Positions 15,122 through 22,561 of a DNA stretch of 27,672 nucleotides are shown one piece after another; position 1 is the first letter of the stretch, and each line of letters starts with the position of its first letter. The notes beneath the pieces were generated by a model. It saw only the letters and a list, made by a program, of their open reading frames with translations. It did no database searches and was not told the DNA's origin. The stretch is from a virus. The DNA lies in the IMG/VR virus record IMGVR_UViG_3300017613_001032, positions 1-27,672 of that record, one strand, 5' to 3'. Position numbers and translations under genes: made by a program.

Positions 15122-15730
15122 CTAAATAGGTTTAGCGGCATTGAATACGTGCTGTCCTACGTCAGGATGAACACAGTTTCTCAAGATTTGTGTTGGGCAA
15201 TGATTTCCATCATAGTATATGTTTTCATCATAATGGATGCCCAACCAATCTTGTAATTGTTTCTTTGCAGTCAGGTTTTGCCTATTTATGAAATTTTTAA
15301 ATTCTGGAATATCCATTTGAGGAATATCAAAATTACTCCAAAACAAGTGCCTTCCCAAAGCCGTTGTGGGGGGTACTAGAGGAGCATAATAAGGTTTTAC
15401 GTTCTCAACAACCCATTTCCCCTTGAAGTTGTGGTAGAGGAGGAGAATCTCTTCATATAGCTTTAGGTCAGCGTATCGGGGTTTCCTGTTGCGACCTGAC
15501 CGAATCATTCTGCTGTGACTCTGGCACGGTGGACTGCTCCAAATGAAATCGAAGTCTTGGTAGTTCTTCAACAGGTATTCGTGAGCATCTCCAAGTATAA
15601 CAGTGTCCTTTGGATGATTTACCTGGTAAACGTGTGCGATTTTTTCATCCCATTCAATGGCGGTAACTTTCACATTTTTCCAAAGCTTTCGATTACCGCC
15701 TAAACCCGCATATAAATTCAGTACTTTCAT
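15122..15730 (-). CDS. Short DNA cytosine-C5 methyltransferase
   Basis: This 202-aa enzyme would transfer a methyl group from SAM to C5 of cytosine in duplex DNA. Motif I is NLYAGLGGNRKLW (5-17), motif II AIEWD (25-29), motif III GDAHEYL, motif IV SSPPCQSHSR with catalytic Cys69, motif VI WVVENV with Glu109, GRHLFWSN in the place of motif VIII, and NCVHPDVGQHVF near the end as motif X. It is much shorter than Dcm-type enzymes (over 400 aa) and has only a short target-recognition region, a size seen among phage C5 enzymes. Composition differs from the neighbours: one CCWGG in 609 bp, against 8-20 per kb nearby. No restriction partner is visible. The start lies one base after the upstream stop. 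Confidence 0.9.
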   Translation of the reverse strand: MKVLNLYAGLGGNRKLWKNVKVTAIEWDEKIAHVYQVNHPKDTVILGDAHEYLLKNYQDFDFIWSSPPCQSHSRMIRSGRNRKPRYADLKLYEEILLLYHNFKGKWVVENVKPYYAPLVPPTTALGRHLFWSNFDIPQMDIPEFKNFINRQNLTAKKQLQDWLGIHYDENIYYDGNHCPTQILRNCVHPDVGQHVFNAAKPI

Positions 15731-15731
15731 A

Positions 15732-15908
15732 TCATTTGTTTTTGAGCGATTCTGGATTTGTATTTGTCCAACCTAAAAGCCATTCAATCCCGGCCTTAAT
15801 TCCATCTTCATAACTCATGCCTGGTGCAATGCTTTCACCCATTTCCTGGGCCTCTGAACATTGGTTTAACACCCGGTTTACCTCGTTTTCGCTCTGCTTT
15901 ACGTCCAT
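15732..15908 (-). CDS. 58-aa hypothetical protein
   Basis: This small ORF starts at 15908 with MDVKQSENEVNRVLNQC and stops with TGA at 15732-15734, directly before the methyltransferase. The C-terminal half (MSYEDGIKAGIEWLLGWTN) forms a likely amphipathic helix of the kind seen in short phage proteins. It contains two CCWGG sites in 177 bases, so it fits the phage background, unlike its downstream neighbour. Confidence 0.55.
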   Translation of the reverse strand: MDVKQSENEVNRVLNQCSEAQEMGESIAPGMSYEDGIKAGIEWLLGWTNTNPESLKNK

Positions 15909-15972
15909 ATCCTAAATCGTTTTAAACATTGTTTTAAGCCTCATACGTGGCACTTCGTTTCAACTGGCCCCG

Positions 15973-16257
15973 TTACCCGTCTGGGGTGCCGTTCGTTGAT
16001 TTCCCTGTGGTATCCTGCGGTACAAACGCCTCATTGAGTAACGCCCTCAACCCGTCCAAAAACACTTTGGATAATCTTTTTGTGTCGCAACCAGGTTTTT
16101 CAATCTGCTCTTTTATCTGCACCATATCATTCTCAATCTGGATACGTGAAACCCCGTATTCCCTTACAATTTCATACGCCTGGTCAACCAGATTTTCAAA
16201 CGGATCATTCACCCGCTCCCAGTTCTGCCCTGCCGCTGTCAATTTCTTCATGGTCAA
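15973..16257 (-). CDS. Hypothetical helical protein
   Basis: This 94-aa charged helical protein (ENLVDQAYEIVREYGVSRIQ, then a Lys/Asp-rich region) has a disordered, Gly/Thr-rich C-terminus. It overlaps the end of the small terminase gene by 53 bases; a start two residues later at 16251 is equally possible. It could be a packaging accessory. No motif is recognised. Confidence 0.55.
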   Translation of the reverse strand: MTMKKLTAAGQNWERVNDPFENLVDQAYEIVREYGVSRIQIENDMVQIKEQIEKPGCDTKRLSKVFLDGLRALLNEAFVPQDTTGKSTNGTPDG

Positions 16258-16687
16258 TATCTATGGTTTGATTGTCAATCCTGGCCAGGTTGTATAATTC
16301 ATACCAGGTTTTCCGTTGCTCCCTGGTCAACCTCCCCAGGTCAATATTTGGCTGATTATTTATTTCACCCGAAACCTTCAACTCGGTCATTGATAATCTG
16401 CGCCTTTCTTCATCTGAACCAATCAACTTATACAGGGCCATCCGGTCAACCGGGGAAACGCTGTTGGCCATCTTCGCCCTCAATGATACTTTTATTCGCA
16501 TCCGGTTACTGGCCAGGGCATCTTTTATTGCGTTCATTTCCTCCGATCCCTGTTTGAATTTATAATAGATGGTTGTTTTGGAAATCCCTAACCAATCGGC
16601 AATATCTTCAATGAAGAAAAGTTTATTTTCCTCTATGGCAACCAGGGCCTTTGCAAATAGTTCCTCGGTATTTATTGCCATTGTCAT
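16205..16687 (-). CDS. terS: Putative terminase small subunit
   Basis: This 160-aa protein would recognise phage DNA and recruit the large terminase. The start at 16687 (MTMAINTEELFAKAL) overlaps the upstream stop by one base as TAATG; Met at 16681 is an alternative, and the longer frame from 16753 would overlap the previous gene by 67 bases. Residues about 20-50 (FFIEDIADWLGISKTTIYYK) form a clear helix-turn-helix. The central SPVDRMALYKLIGSDEERRR segment and helical remainder are typical of small terminases that oligomerise into rings. It lies about 1.7 kb upstream of the large terminase, with small genes and the methyltransferase between. Confidence 0.7.
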   Translation of the reverse strand: MTMAINTEELFAKALVAIEENKLFFIEDIADWLGISKTTIYYKFKQGSEEMNAIKDALASNRMRIKVSLRAKMANSVSPVDRMALYKLIGSDEERRRLSMTELKVSGEINNQPNIDLGRLTREQRKTWYELYNLARIDNQTIDIDHEEIDSGRAELGAGE

Positions 16688-16899
16688 TACAGTTGTTTTA
16701 ATTTCTGGTACATCTCCGGGGAAACAATCAAAACGGTTCCCTGTTGAATACAATCAATTTTCTTTCCGCTCAGAACATTCACTTCCCGCCTGGTTTCTAT
16801 ACTGGTTGCCGGAAACGTTTCATCAACTGGCAATAGTTGTGATTCAATTACCTGGATTGCTCCCTGGCTGTTGTAATTAAAAGTGAATGCATTTGTCAT
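16687..16899 (-). CDS. 70-aa hypothetical protein
   Basis: This small protein starts at 16899, four bases inside the radical SAM gene end (ATGA overlap), and its stop overlaps the small terminase start. It has no Cys pair or membrane segment. The middle (ATSIETRREVNVLSGKKIDC) looks like a short strand-turn-helix. The function is unknown. Confidence 0.6.
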   Translation of the reverse strand: MTNAFTFNYNSQGAIQVIESQLLPVDETFPATSIETRREVNVLSGKKIDCIQQGTVLIVSPEMYQKLKQL

Positions 16900-18020
16900 T
16901 TCATTTTATCTTTTGCGAACTGAATAAAACGTTTCGTATCATTGGTTGGATACTTCATTTGAAATTCCTTCATGTAGGTTGCCTTTTTGATGAATTCTGA
17001 CAAATCCCCTGCCAGTAAAAAATCCCACAATCCGGCCCTGGAAATATTACCTGTAACAACCCAGGCCAGGGTTTGCCCCCAAAGGTCACCGATGCCCCCC
17101 CATTTTCTAAGTAGTACCCCGGTATCCAAATCTTTGAAACGCATCATTTTCATTGAAATGTTCATTGGGTGTTCCTTCACCAGTTTTACCCTGTCGTACA
17201 CTTTTTCCGGTGAATCATCCGCATCATATAGCATTAACAGGGAATGGTTTTTGGCCCGGATTTTATTTTCATGCAGGAAATCCAGGGTGAATATAACGGA
17301 ATCCTTAACCCTGTCGGAATCCCAGGCAAACCGTAACACTTCCCAAACCTTTGGATATTCCAGGAACACTTCCTGAATCTTTTTGTTTTTGTGGAAAATC
17401 TCCGCATCCATCGCCTGGTTGAAATCAATTTTTATTCCGCTCTGGTGGCAATATTTCAAAACCTCCCTGAAATGGTTACTGCCACAAGCCAAAATATTAT
17501 TATCAAAACCGTAGAACTTTTTGTACCTGGCATCAATCTGGGTTTTCCAATCAAATGATTTATCAACCTTCCCCTCCAACCTGGGAACAACGCACCAATC
17601 ACAACTATTTGGGCAACCCCTGGAAGTGAACCCGTATGAATAATCGTATCCTGTAATTCCGAAATCCGGTGTCAATTTTTCCAGTTCCAAATCCCGGCCA
17701 ATGAACAGTTCAATATTTTTCCCGGCAAACCATTTTTCAAACTTATCCTGGATCAATGAAAGGGAAACGCCCCCGATGATAATTTTTGCCTCCGGGTACA
17801 ATTTGCGGTAAGCCAAAACCCATTTTACATCTGATTGGTAATCAAAAAGGAAAATGAAACTGAAATAGATTATATCCGGCCTGTTCCTGGGCCTTTTCCC
17901 GGCCATCACCAGGTTAACGTTATCCCCCTGGGCTTTGTGCCTGGCTGACAATCTGAGCAATGCCAGGGGAACAAATACCCGGAAATGCTTTTTGGTTGTA
18001 TCAATCAATAAAATGTTCAT
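16896..18020 (-). CDS. B12-type radical SAM protein
   Basis: This 374-aa radical SAM enzyme has the cluster-binding CxxxCxxC at Cys136, Cys140 and Cys143 (RGCPNSCDWC). Residues 1-110 look like a Rossmann-type cobalamin-binding region: a start of MNILLIDTTKK, a PLALLRLSARHKAQGD helix and IIIGGVSLSL near 80-90, although no clear cobalamin DxHxxG motif is seen. Such proteins occur in many gut phages and their reactions are mostly unknown. The ATG overlaps the ParB-like stop (TAATG) and its own stop overlaps the next ATG, so it is part of a coupled set with the sulfotransferase-like and ParB-like genes. It could modify DNA, a nucleotide or a protein, and the sequence does not decide which. Confidence 0.85.
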   Translation of the reverse strand: MNILLIDTTKKHFRVFVPLALLRLSARHKAQGDNVNLVMAGKRPRNRPDIIYFSFIFLFDYQSDVKWVLAYRKLYPEAKIIIGGVSLSLIQDKFEKWFAGKNIELFIGRDLELEKLTPDFGITGYDYSYGFTSRGCPNSCDWCVVPRLEGKVDKSFDWKTQIDARYKKFYGFDNNILACGSNHFREVLKYCHQSGIKIDFNQAMDAEIFHKNKKIQEVFLEYPKVWEVLRFAWDSDRVKDSVIFTLDFLHENKIRAKNHSLLMLYDADDSPEKVYDRVKLVKEHPMNISMKMMRFKDLDTGVLLRKWGGIGDLWGQTLAWVVTGNISRAGLWDFLLAGDLSEFIKKATYMKEFQMKYPTNDTKRFIQFAKDKMK

Positions 18021-18583
18021 TACGCTTTTGGGTCTGGTGGATCAAAAATACCCTGGATCACCTGTAAAATTGTGGCCTCCGCTTCCAGGTACGCTTCCGA
18101 AATTAGGATTTCTTTGTCTAACTGTATTTCCTCCGCATATTTATTGCGGAGTACCATAACCTCAGTAATAAAAGTTTTCGTTTTATCCTCATCATCCATA
18201 TCCAGGTCAATTTTTTCCACATCGGGAAACGCTGCCTCAACCCCCCAGGCTTCCAGGTCACCTTCCGGCCATTCATTGGCCAGGGTATCCATATCCCACA
18301 TTCCAAAATTCACATTATCCTTAATGATAAATTCCTTTTTCTGTTCCTCGGTTAAATCCTTTGCCTTTTTAACCCACCCTGCCGGAAGGTTTGTGTAATC
18401 CAGTTCCAGTAATGCCCGGTAACGCATATTGCCCCCCAGGATTATACCGTTTTCATCAATCACAATTGGCCGCAATTCCATCATTTTGGGGAATGCCTTA
18501 ATTGAGGTAACCAATTTCTCCATACGGTCATCTTTGATATACCTGGGGTTTTCCTCATTCAGTCGAATATCTGTAATTTTCAT
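18020..18583 (-). CDS. ParB/Srx-fold domain protein
   Basis: This 187-aa protein has an N-terminal ParB-like domain. MKITDIRLNEENPRYI and SIKAFPKMMELRPIVI lead to GIILGGNMRYRAL, where the GGNMR segment (50-54) holds the signature of the ParB/Srx phosphate site. FIIKDNVNFGMWDMD and LANEWPEGDLEAWGV (86-115) match phage ParB-domain proteins that are often fused or adjacent to DNA methyltransferases. No separate DNA-binding HTH is visible, so plasmid-style partition is unlikely. It is coupled to a sulfotransferase-like gene upstream (ATGA) and the radical SAM gene downstream (TAATG). Confidence 0.85.
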   Translation of the reverse strand: MKITDIRLNEENPRYIKDDRMEKLVTSIKAFPKMMELRPIVIDENGIILGGNMRYRALLELDYTNLPAGWVKKAKDLTEEQKKEFIIKDNVNFGMWDMDTLANEWPEGDLEAWGVEAAFPDVEKIDLDMDDEDKTKTFITEVMVLRNKYAEEIQLDKEILISEAYLEAEATILQVIQGIFDPPDPKA

Positions 18584-19224
18584 AATGCTTTTAAGATTTG
18601 TTTTTGGTCATCTGTTAATTTAAAATGCTTTTGGTACAGGGCCACCGCCTCCGGGTTGTCTGCCAACATTTCCCAATAATAATCATGCCCAGTCATTTGG
18701 TGATACCTTAAATCTGTTTTCATCTTCCGCCCTGGTACGCTCTGCCCGTCAAAACTACTACCCCGCCCGGCCTCCAAAACCTGATCAATCCGGGCCTCTG
18801 TATATTCCCCGCCTAATCGGTGGCAAAGGTATTCCCGTTGGCATTTCCCAGAATTAAAATGATCATAATTTACAACCTCCTTATGGGTAATGTAATCCGT
18901 TTCTCCAAACGCCTCTTTTACATGGGACACCCAAACATCAAAAAGGTTTTGGTGATTTATCCGGGATACCTCCGGTACGAAAGTTAAATATGATGCCCAC
19001 CAGTTCAATAAATCCCGGACAATCAAAACCGGGGTAACTGTCGTTTGACAGCAATCAATCTGCCCGGCCTCAATCCAATTACATAACGTTCGCCTGTAAT
19101 CGTATGCCAGGATATTTTCATAGTTTATCAATTTGGCCCCTCCCCTGGTAAACCAGGATTCCGTTTGGTTCATTATAAAATTGTGGCCTGTCCTGCTCCC
19201 GGATACAAAAACAATTGTGTTCAT
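18580..19224 (-). CDS. Sulfotransferase-like protein
   Basis: This 214-aa protein resembles PAPS-dependent sulfotransferases. Residues 5-17 (VFVSGSRTGHNFI) occupy the place of the 5'-phosphosulfate loop, and LIVRDLLNWWASYL (67-80) matches the 3'-phosphate motif with Arg70 and Ser79. The fold would transfer a sulfuryl group to a hydroxyl or amine, or bind a nucleotide without doing so. It is shorter than most sulfotransferases, and the loop lacks the usual Lys/Arg-Ser-Gly-Thr order (it reads SRTG). The gene has ATGA overlaps with both neighbours. The substrate is unknown; DNA, a capsule or a tRNA are conceivable. Confidence 0.6.
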   Translation of the reverse strand: MNTIVFVSGSRTGHNFIMNQTESWFTRGGAKLINYENILAYDYRRTLCNWIEAGQIDCCQTTVTPVLIVRDLLNWWASYLTFVPEVSRINHQNLFDVWVSHVKEAFGETDYITHKEVVNYDHFNSGKCQREYLCHRLGGEYTEARIDQVLEAGRGSSFDGQSVPGRKMKTDLRYHQMTGHDYYWEMLADNPEAVALYQKHFKLTDDQKQILKAL

Positions 19225-19481
19225 GCTGCTTTCCGGTTTATCTGCCTGGATTTCCTGGCTACCTTATTTTTTGCCCTGCGTTTCCAAACCTTCTTTGATT
19301 TGGTGCGGATAATCCGGTTATGGGTGATAATGTGGCGGCCAGGTGGTTTTTTCCTGGGTTGGAATAATCCCGTTTGCTTCTTTTCGGGTTCCTTCTTTGG
19401 CTCTGGTTGCTTAACGGGTTCCTGCTTCCGCCTGGAAAATATACCCCTGAATAAATCCCTTAATAGTTTCATAAGTTTCAT
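19221..19481 (-). CDS. Small highly basic protein
   Basis: This 86-aa protein is dominated by Lys, Arg and Pro (SRRKQEPVKQPEPKKEPEKK, and ending in RKSRQINRKAA). The start MKLMKLLRDLFRGIF could form an amphipathic helix. Its stop overlaps the sulfotransferase-like start as ATGA. It is likely disordered and nucleic-acid-binding in character. No domain is recognised. Confidence 0.55.
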   Translation of the reverse strand: MKLMKLLRDLFRGIFSRRKQEPVKQPEPKKEPEKKQTGLFQPRKKPPGRHIITHNRIIRTKSKKVWKRRAKNKVARKSRQINRKAA

Positions 19482-19483
19482 AT

Positions 19484-20545
19484 CTATACAATCTCAATTC
19501 CGAAAATTTGATACATATAATTTGAGGTTGGATTTACCCCGTAAGAATTTTCATTATCATACGAATATTTCAAAAACTGGTACTGGTTCAAAGGCTCGTA
19601 ATTTGTGGTATTCCATATCACCCGGTTATCATTATCCACCTGGCCGCTGCAATAGGTTCTAATTGCATACCATCCGCCCCGGATCAAAACCCCGTCTGAA
19701 ACATTTACCGTTTGCCAAATCAATTCCGCTGCCGGAACATTTTGGGGATTTGAGGAAACCCGGCTGTGAATATCATTCAAATCAACCTGGGTGCCGCAAA
19801 CAGGATAATACAAACTGGTATCCACCATATTCAATTGCCAAATCTCAACGTGCAATTTTCCCTGTGGGTTCCCTACTTTGGCCAGGGCCATATACATATC
19901 CATAATCCTGTAAGTTGAACTGGCCATGAATAAAGACTGTTTGTAATAATCCGGGTTCCGGTAATATGCATCATGGATTTCCGTACCAATCCCGGTTGCC
20001 CTATCCCTGGCCCGTTTCTCATGTGAGTAATAAACCTGGGGTAAATCCTGGGTTGTATCCGGCTCCGCCTCTGTCCAGAAATGCCAGGTACGGTTTTCAT
20101 TTTGGTACTGGCCCATTGGTAAAAACTGGGTCGAATCATAATGAAATGTTGGCGGCACCTTATCAATTACCACAACATCAAATTGCATACTGGCTGTGTT
20201 CCCGTAACAATCCCGGCCAATTAATGTAACCGTTACATCCTGGCCCGGAATCAAAAGGGTTCCTGAGTTTGGGATTTGTGTGAATCCCAGGGAATCAACG
20301 CAACAATTATCCCTAACCTCAACGGCCTGGGAATAATCCGGCAAATAGAAATTGCAGGAATCAGTTGCAAAATAATACTGGGTTGGAATCTGGGAAATGC
20401 AACAACTGTTTAGCAATATCCCGGCTGCGAAAATCAGAAATAGTTTTTTCATTTTGTCATCATGTTTTTTGATTAGGTAGGCCCATCGGAAACCGATTAT
20501 TGCGGCCAGGCCCAAAATGGTTAATATGGATAAAATTGTAATCAT
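19484..20545 (-). CDS. Lipoprotein with HYR-like and lectin-like domains
   Basis: The open frame of 353 aa starts in an ATGA overlap with the upstream gene. Residues 3-24 are a first hydrophobic segment ending in basic residues. Met32 then begins a second signal, MKKLFLIFAAGILLNSCC, with a lipobox and Cys48. Residues about 55-130 resemble a HYR domain (VRDNCCVDSLGF, then IPGQDVTVTLIGRDCYGNTA and VVVIDKVPPTF). Residues about 205-353 resemble a beta-sandwich binding domain (MDMYMALAKVGNPQGKLHVE, RGGWYAIRTY). The product would sit in an outer or inner membrane facing outward. Surface exclusion or adhesion are candidate roles, not shown. Either the long form or the one from 20453 may be made. Confidence 0.65.
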   Translation of the reverse strand: MITILSILTILGLAAIIGFRWAYLIKKHDDKMKKLFLIFAAGILLNSCCISQIPTQYYFATDSCNFYLPDYSQAVEVRDNCCVDSLGFTQIPNSGTLLIPGQDVTVTLIGRDCYGNTASMQFDVVVIDKVPPTFHYDSTQFLPMGQYQNENRTWHFWTEAEPDTTQDLPQVYYSHEKRARDRATGIGTEIHDAYYRNPDYYKQSLFMASSTYRIMDMYMALAKVGNPQGKLHVEIWQLNMVDTSLYYPVCGTQVDLNDIHSRVSSNPQNVPAAELIWQTVNVSDGVLIRGGWYAIRTYCSGQVDNDNRVIWNTTNYEPLNQYQFLKYSYDNENSYGVNPTSNYMYQIFGIEIV

Positions 20546-21474
20546 GCCTTTCGTTTTTCGTTAAACTTACACCATAGGTAATTCAAAAACTGCTTATCTG
20601 GTTGGTATTTTTGCTCTGGTGGAATCAAATCTTTTTTGCCATCTCTGTAATCTTCCCGGCTCCATTCCCAACCGCCCCGGCTCTGGTAATTTTCAATGAA
20701 ATCTTTGGCCAGGTACATGGTTGGTTTTTCGCATAAAAGCAGAACCCCGTAATTCCAATGTGGGGTAACCCTGGCAACGGCTTCCTGAACCCGTTTTGCG
20801 CCCGTACAATAGGCCATCCATGAATGCATGAACTTCACATAACCCGGATTGCCTAAATTGTTTTGAAGGCGGCCATATATGTAATGCCTAAACTTGTTTC
20901 CCGCATCCCTGTGGAACCCTGCTTTTTTTCTCCAAACCAAACGCCTGGGTTGCATCCGTTCACGAAATTTGAAATCCCGCATCATGGCCCGTTCCAGGTG
21001 GCGAAGATTCTTTGGATTCAATAGGGTACGTTTCAACCAGAATAGGTTTGCCCGGTTCATCCAAAATGGAATCTTTATTGCCTTAATCCAAACGGCCTTT
21101 GTATCCGCATCCCAATTTTCCATTAACGAAATGGCACAAAGGGTTTGCAAATATGGGTCACGTGTCATTGATCGTTGCCCCCTAAATTTTTCATATCCCT
21201 GGGCATGAAATTCCTTCCGCTTTTCCCGGCCAGGCTCCAACCAATCCGGCCACCGTTTATAATCATTCAACAGGTGGATGTTCATTAAAATAAGTTCTTC
21301 ACTCTGTAAGATCACCGCAAACTTTGCATTCCTTACCATCAAATCACCCATGCCATTGGTTGGGAATCCCCTGGCCCTAATTTCCCATTGTGGGGATTTC
21401 TCCAACATACAATCTGAATGCCTTTCAAACTGATCCAATAAAACTAATTCAACCCAATCGTTTTTGCTTTTCAT
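20542..21474 (-). CDS. Unknown 310-aa protein rich in Trp and Arg
   Basis: I do not recognise this protein. It has many Trp and Arg residues and no transmembrane segment. A segment near 100-115 reads MTRDPYLQTLCAISLMENWD, and another near 215-245 reads YVKFMHSWMAYCTGAKRVQE and continues with VARVTPHWNYGVLLLCEKP. The pattern of buried aromatics suggests a folded helical enzyme or structural protein. It is coupled by ATGA overlaps to the VRR-NUC gene upstream and the lipoprotein downstream. Not a visible lysis gene, though that remains an option. Confidence 0.6.
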   Translation of the reverse strand: MKSKNDWVELVLLDQFERHSDCMLEKSPQWEIRARGFPTNGMGDLMVRNAKFAVILQSEELILMNIHLLNDYKRWPDWLEPGREKRKEFHAQGYEKFRGQRSMTRDPYLQTLCAISLMENWDADTKAVWIKAIKIPFWMNRANLFWLKRTLLNPKNLRHLERAMMRDFKFRERMQPRRLVWRKKAGFHRDAGNKFRHYIYGRLQNNLGNPGYVKFMHSWMAYCTGAKRVQEAVARVTPHWNYGVLLLCEKPTMYLAKDFIENYQSRGGWEWSREDYRDGKKDLIPPEQKYQPDKQFLNYLWCKFNEKRKA

Positions 21475-21893
21475 CTGTATTCATTTAAGTAATTTACGCC
21501 TGGATATGCATCTGGTTTATCTTCCAGATACCAATTGATAACGGCCATCGCTTCATCAATCCCAACGGCAAAATTGGCCAGGTATCCCCGGTTCTGCAGG
21601 TGCTTTAATATTTCCGCCTGTTCCCTGATATGTGAATCTTTTGTCATTGATCCATCTTTCAATAAAATCCTGGTTCCTTCCGCTTTCAGTTCCAAAAGTA
21701 AACCGCCAAATCCATGCTTCATTTCATAGATTGTAATATCTGGTTGCCCCCGGTGCGAACGTAACCTGGAAACCTTCGCCTGTAATCCCCGGTGCAATCG
21801 TACCCCGCTCATATCGCTGTTGAAAATAACGCCCCGGTATTGCATCCGCAACCAACGGCATAACCCTGAATGTAAACTTTCCTCCCTGTTCAT
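21471..21893 (-). CDS. VRR-NUC domain nuclease
   Basis: This 140-aa nuclease is of the PD-(D/E)XK type. GQPDITIYE carries Asp52, and LLLELKAEG carries Glu68 and Lys70, giving the catalytic D...ExK. HIREQAEILKHLQNRGYLAN (88-107) is the conserved Gln-helix segment of VRR-NUC proteins. Such phage enzymes often act as junction resolvases or replication nucleases. Its ATG overlaps the stop of the 59-aa ORF upstream (ATGA), and its own end overlaps the next gene. Confidence 0.85.
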   Translation of the reverse strand: MNREESLHSGLCRWLRMQYRGVIFNSDMSGVRLHRGLQAKVSRLRSHRGQPDITIYEMKHGFGGLLLELKAEGTRILLKDGSMTKDSHIREQAEILKHLQNRGYLANFAVGIDEAMAVINWYLEDKPDAYPGVNYLNEYR

Positions 21894-22069
21894 TTCATTA
21901 ATTTTTTGGCATAAAAAAAGGGCAACCCAGTTTCCCGGATCACCCTACACCCCAACAATCTTTTCAAAGATGAAACCGCACCGTGTATAATGCGGAAAGC
22001 AGGAATATTCCAATGCTCTGGTGGCATCCCCCTGAACCCTCTATGGCTTCCATCTTTTACCCTGGTCAT
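21890..22069 (-). CDS. Possible 59-aa ORF spanning a hairpin
   Basis: This frame starts at 22069 (MTRVKDGSHRGFRGMPPEHW) and its TGA overlaps the nuclease ATG as ATGA. It is the only candidate gene in the 188-base interval and ends 12 bases after the previous stop. It carries a CCWGG near its start. However, a hairpin with a T-run (21913-21946) lies within it, encoding the residues around RVIRETGLPFFY. Either the ORF is fortuitous or the hairpin acts within a gene. Confidence 0.4.
   Translation of the reverse strand: MTRVKDGSHRGFRGMPPEHWNIPAFRIIHGAVSSLKRLLGCRVIRETGLPFFYAKKLMK
21913..21946 (-). terminator. Hairpin with T7 tail, possible intrinsic terminator
   Basis: On the minus strand, AGGGTGATCCGG and CTGGGTTGCCCT pair over 12 positions (four G-U in RNA) around a GAAA tetraloop, followed by TTTTTTT. 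This is a normal intrinsic terminator shape with a stable loop. It lies between the DnaA-like gene and the nuclease gene, and would reduce read-through into the later genes. Confidence 0.5.
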
Positions 22070-22081
22070 ATATTGCCAAAT

Positions 22082-22561
22082 CTACGCAATAAAATCCGCC
22101 TGGGCAAACGCATTGAGAACCCGGTTTAAACCCTCCCGATATTCCAGGGTTGTTTCTGCCAGGTCAATACATTTTTTGGATTTGTGATAAACTCCGCTCC
22201 TATCCCATTTTAATATTCTGAGAAAGTCAGGCGGTTCAAAATCCAGGATCAACCCGGTATAACAAACCCATTGCCGAACGTCAACCAGTTCCCGTTCCCT
22301 GGCCTTGCTGTTTACCTGGGTAACGGAAACGCCCCGAACATCACAAGCAAATTGCAAAATATCAACCAGGGTTTGGCTTGGTGGTTTAATCTTCACCTTT
22401 TCCGGCTTCACCTTATTTGGCGGCTTAATCGGTTGGGAAATATCCCTGGGTTTTTTAGAGTATTTGGCGAAATTGTGTAACATTTCATCCATTGTCAGGC
22501 CCGTTGATTCATACCTGTGGTAAAAATCGGCAAAGGCAAACATTTCAATTTTGCTATACAT
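22082..22561 (-). CDS. Protein with isolated DnaA domain IV-like fold
   Basis: This 159-aa protein starts at 22561 (MYSKIEMFAFADFYHRYEST), which overlaps the previous gene by eight bases; the longer frame from 22714 would overlap it by over 150 bases and is rejected. Residues 65-135 match the DnaA C-terminal DNA-binding domain: DILQFACDVRGVSVTQVNSK, KARERELVDVRQWVCYTG, then ILKWDRSGVYHKSKKCIDL in the place of the DHSTV-containing recognition helix. No AAA+ ATPase domain is present. It may bind DnaA boxes or a phage origin. A Lys/Pro-rich linker (45-62) precedes the domain. Confidence 0.75.
   Translation of the reverse strand: MYSKIEMFAFADFYHRYESTGLTMDEMLHNFAKYSKKPRDISQPIKPPNKVKPEKVKIKPPSQTLVDILQFACDVRGVSVTQVNSKARERELVDVRQWVCYTGLILDFEPPDFLRILKWDRSGVYHKSKKCIDLAETTLEYREGLNRVLNAFAQADFIA

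Noticed and set aside
16688-16753. N-terminal extension of the small terminase
   Set aside because: It would lie entirely within the 70-aa gene in another frame, while the start at 16687 gives the usual TAATG overlap.
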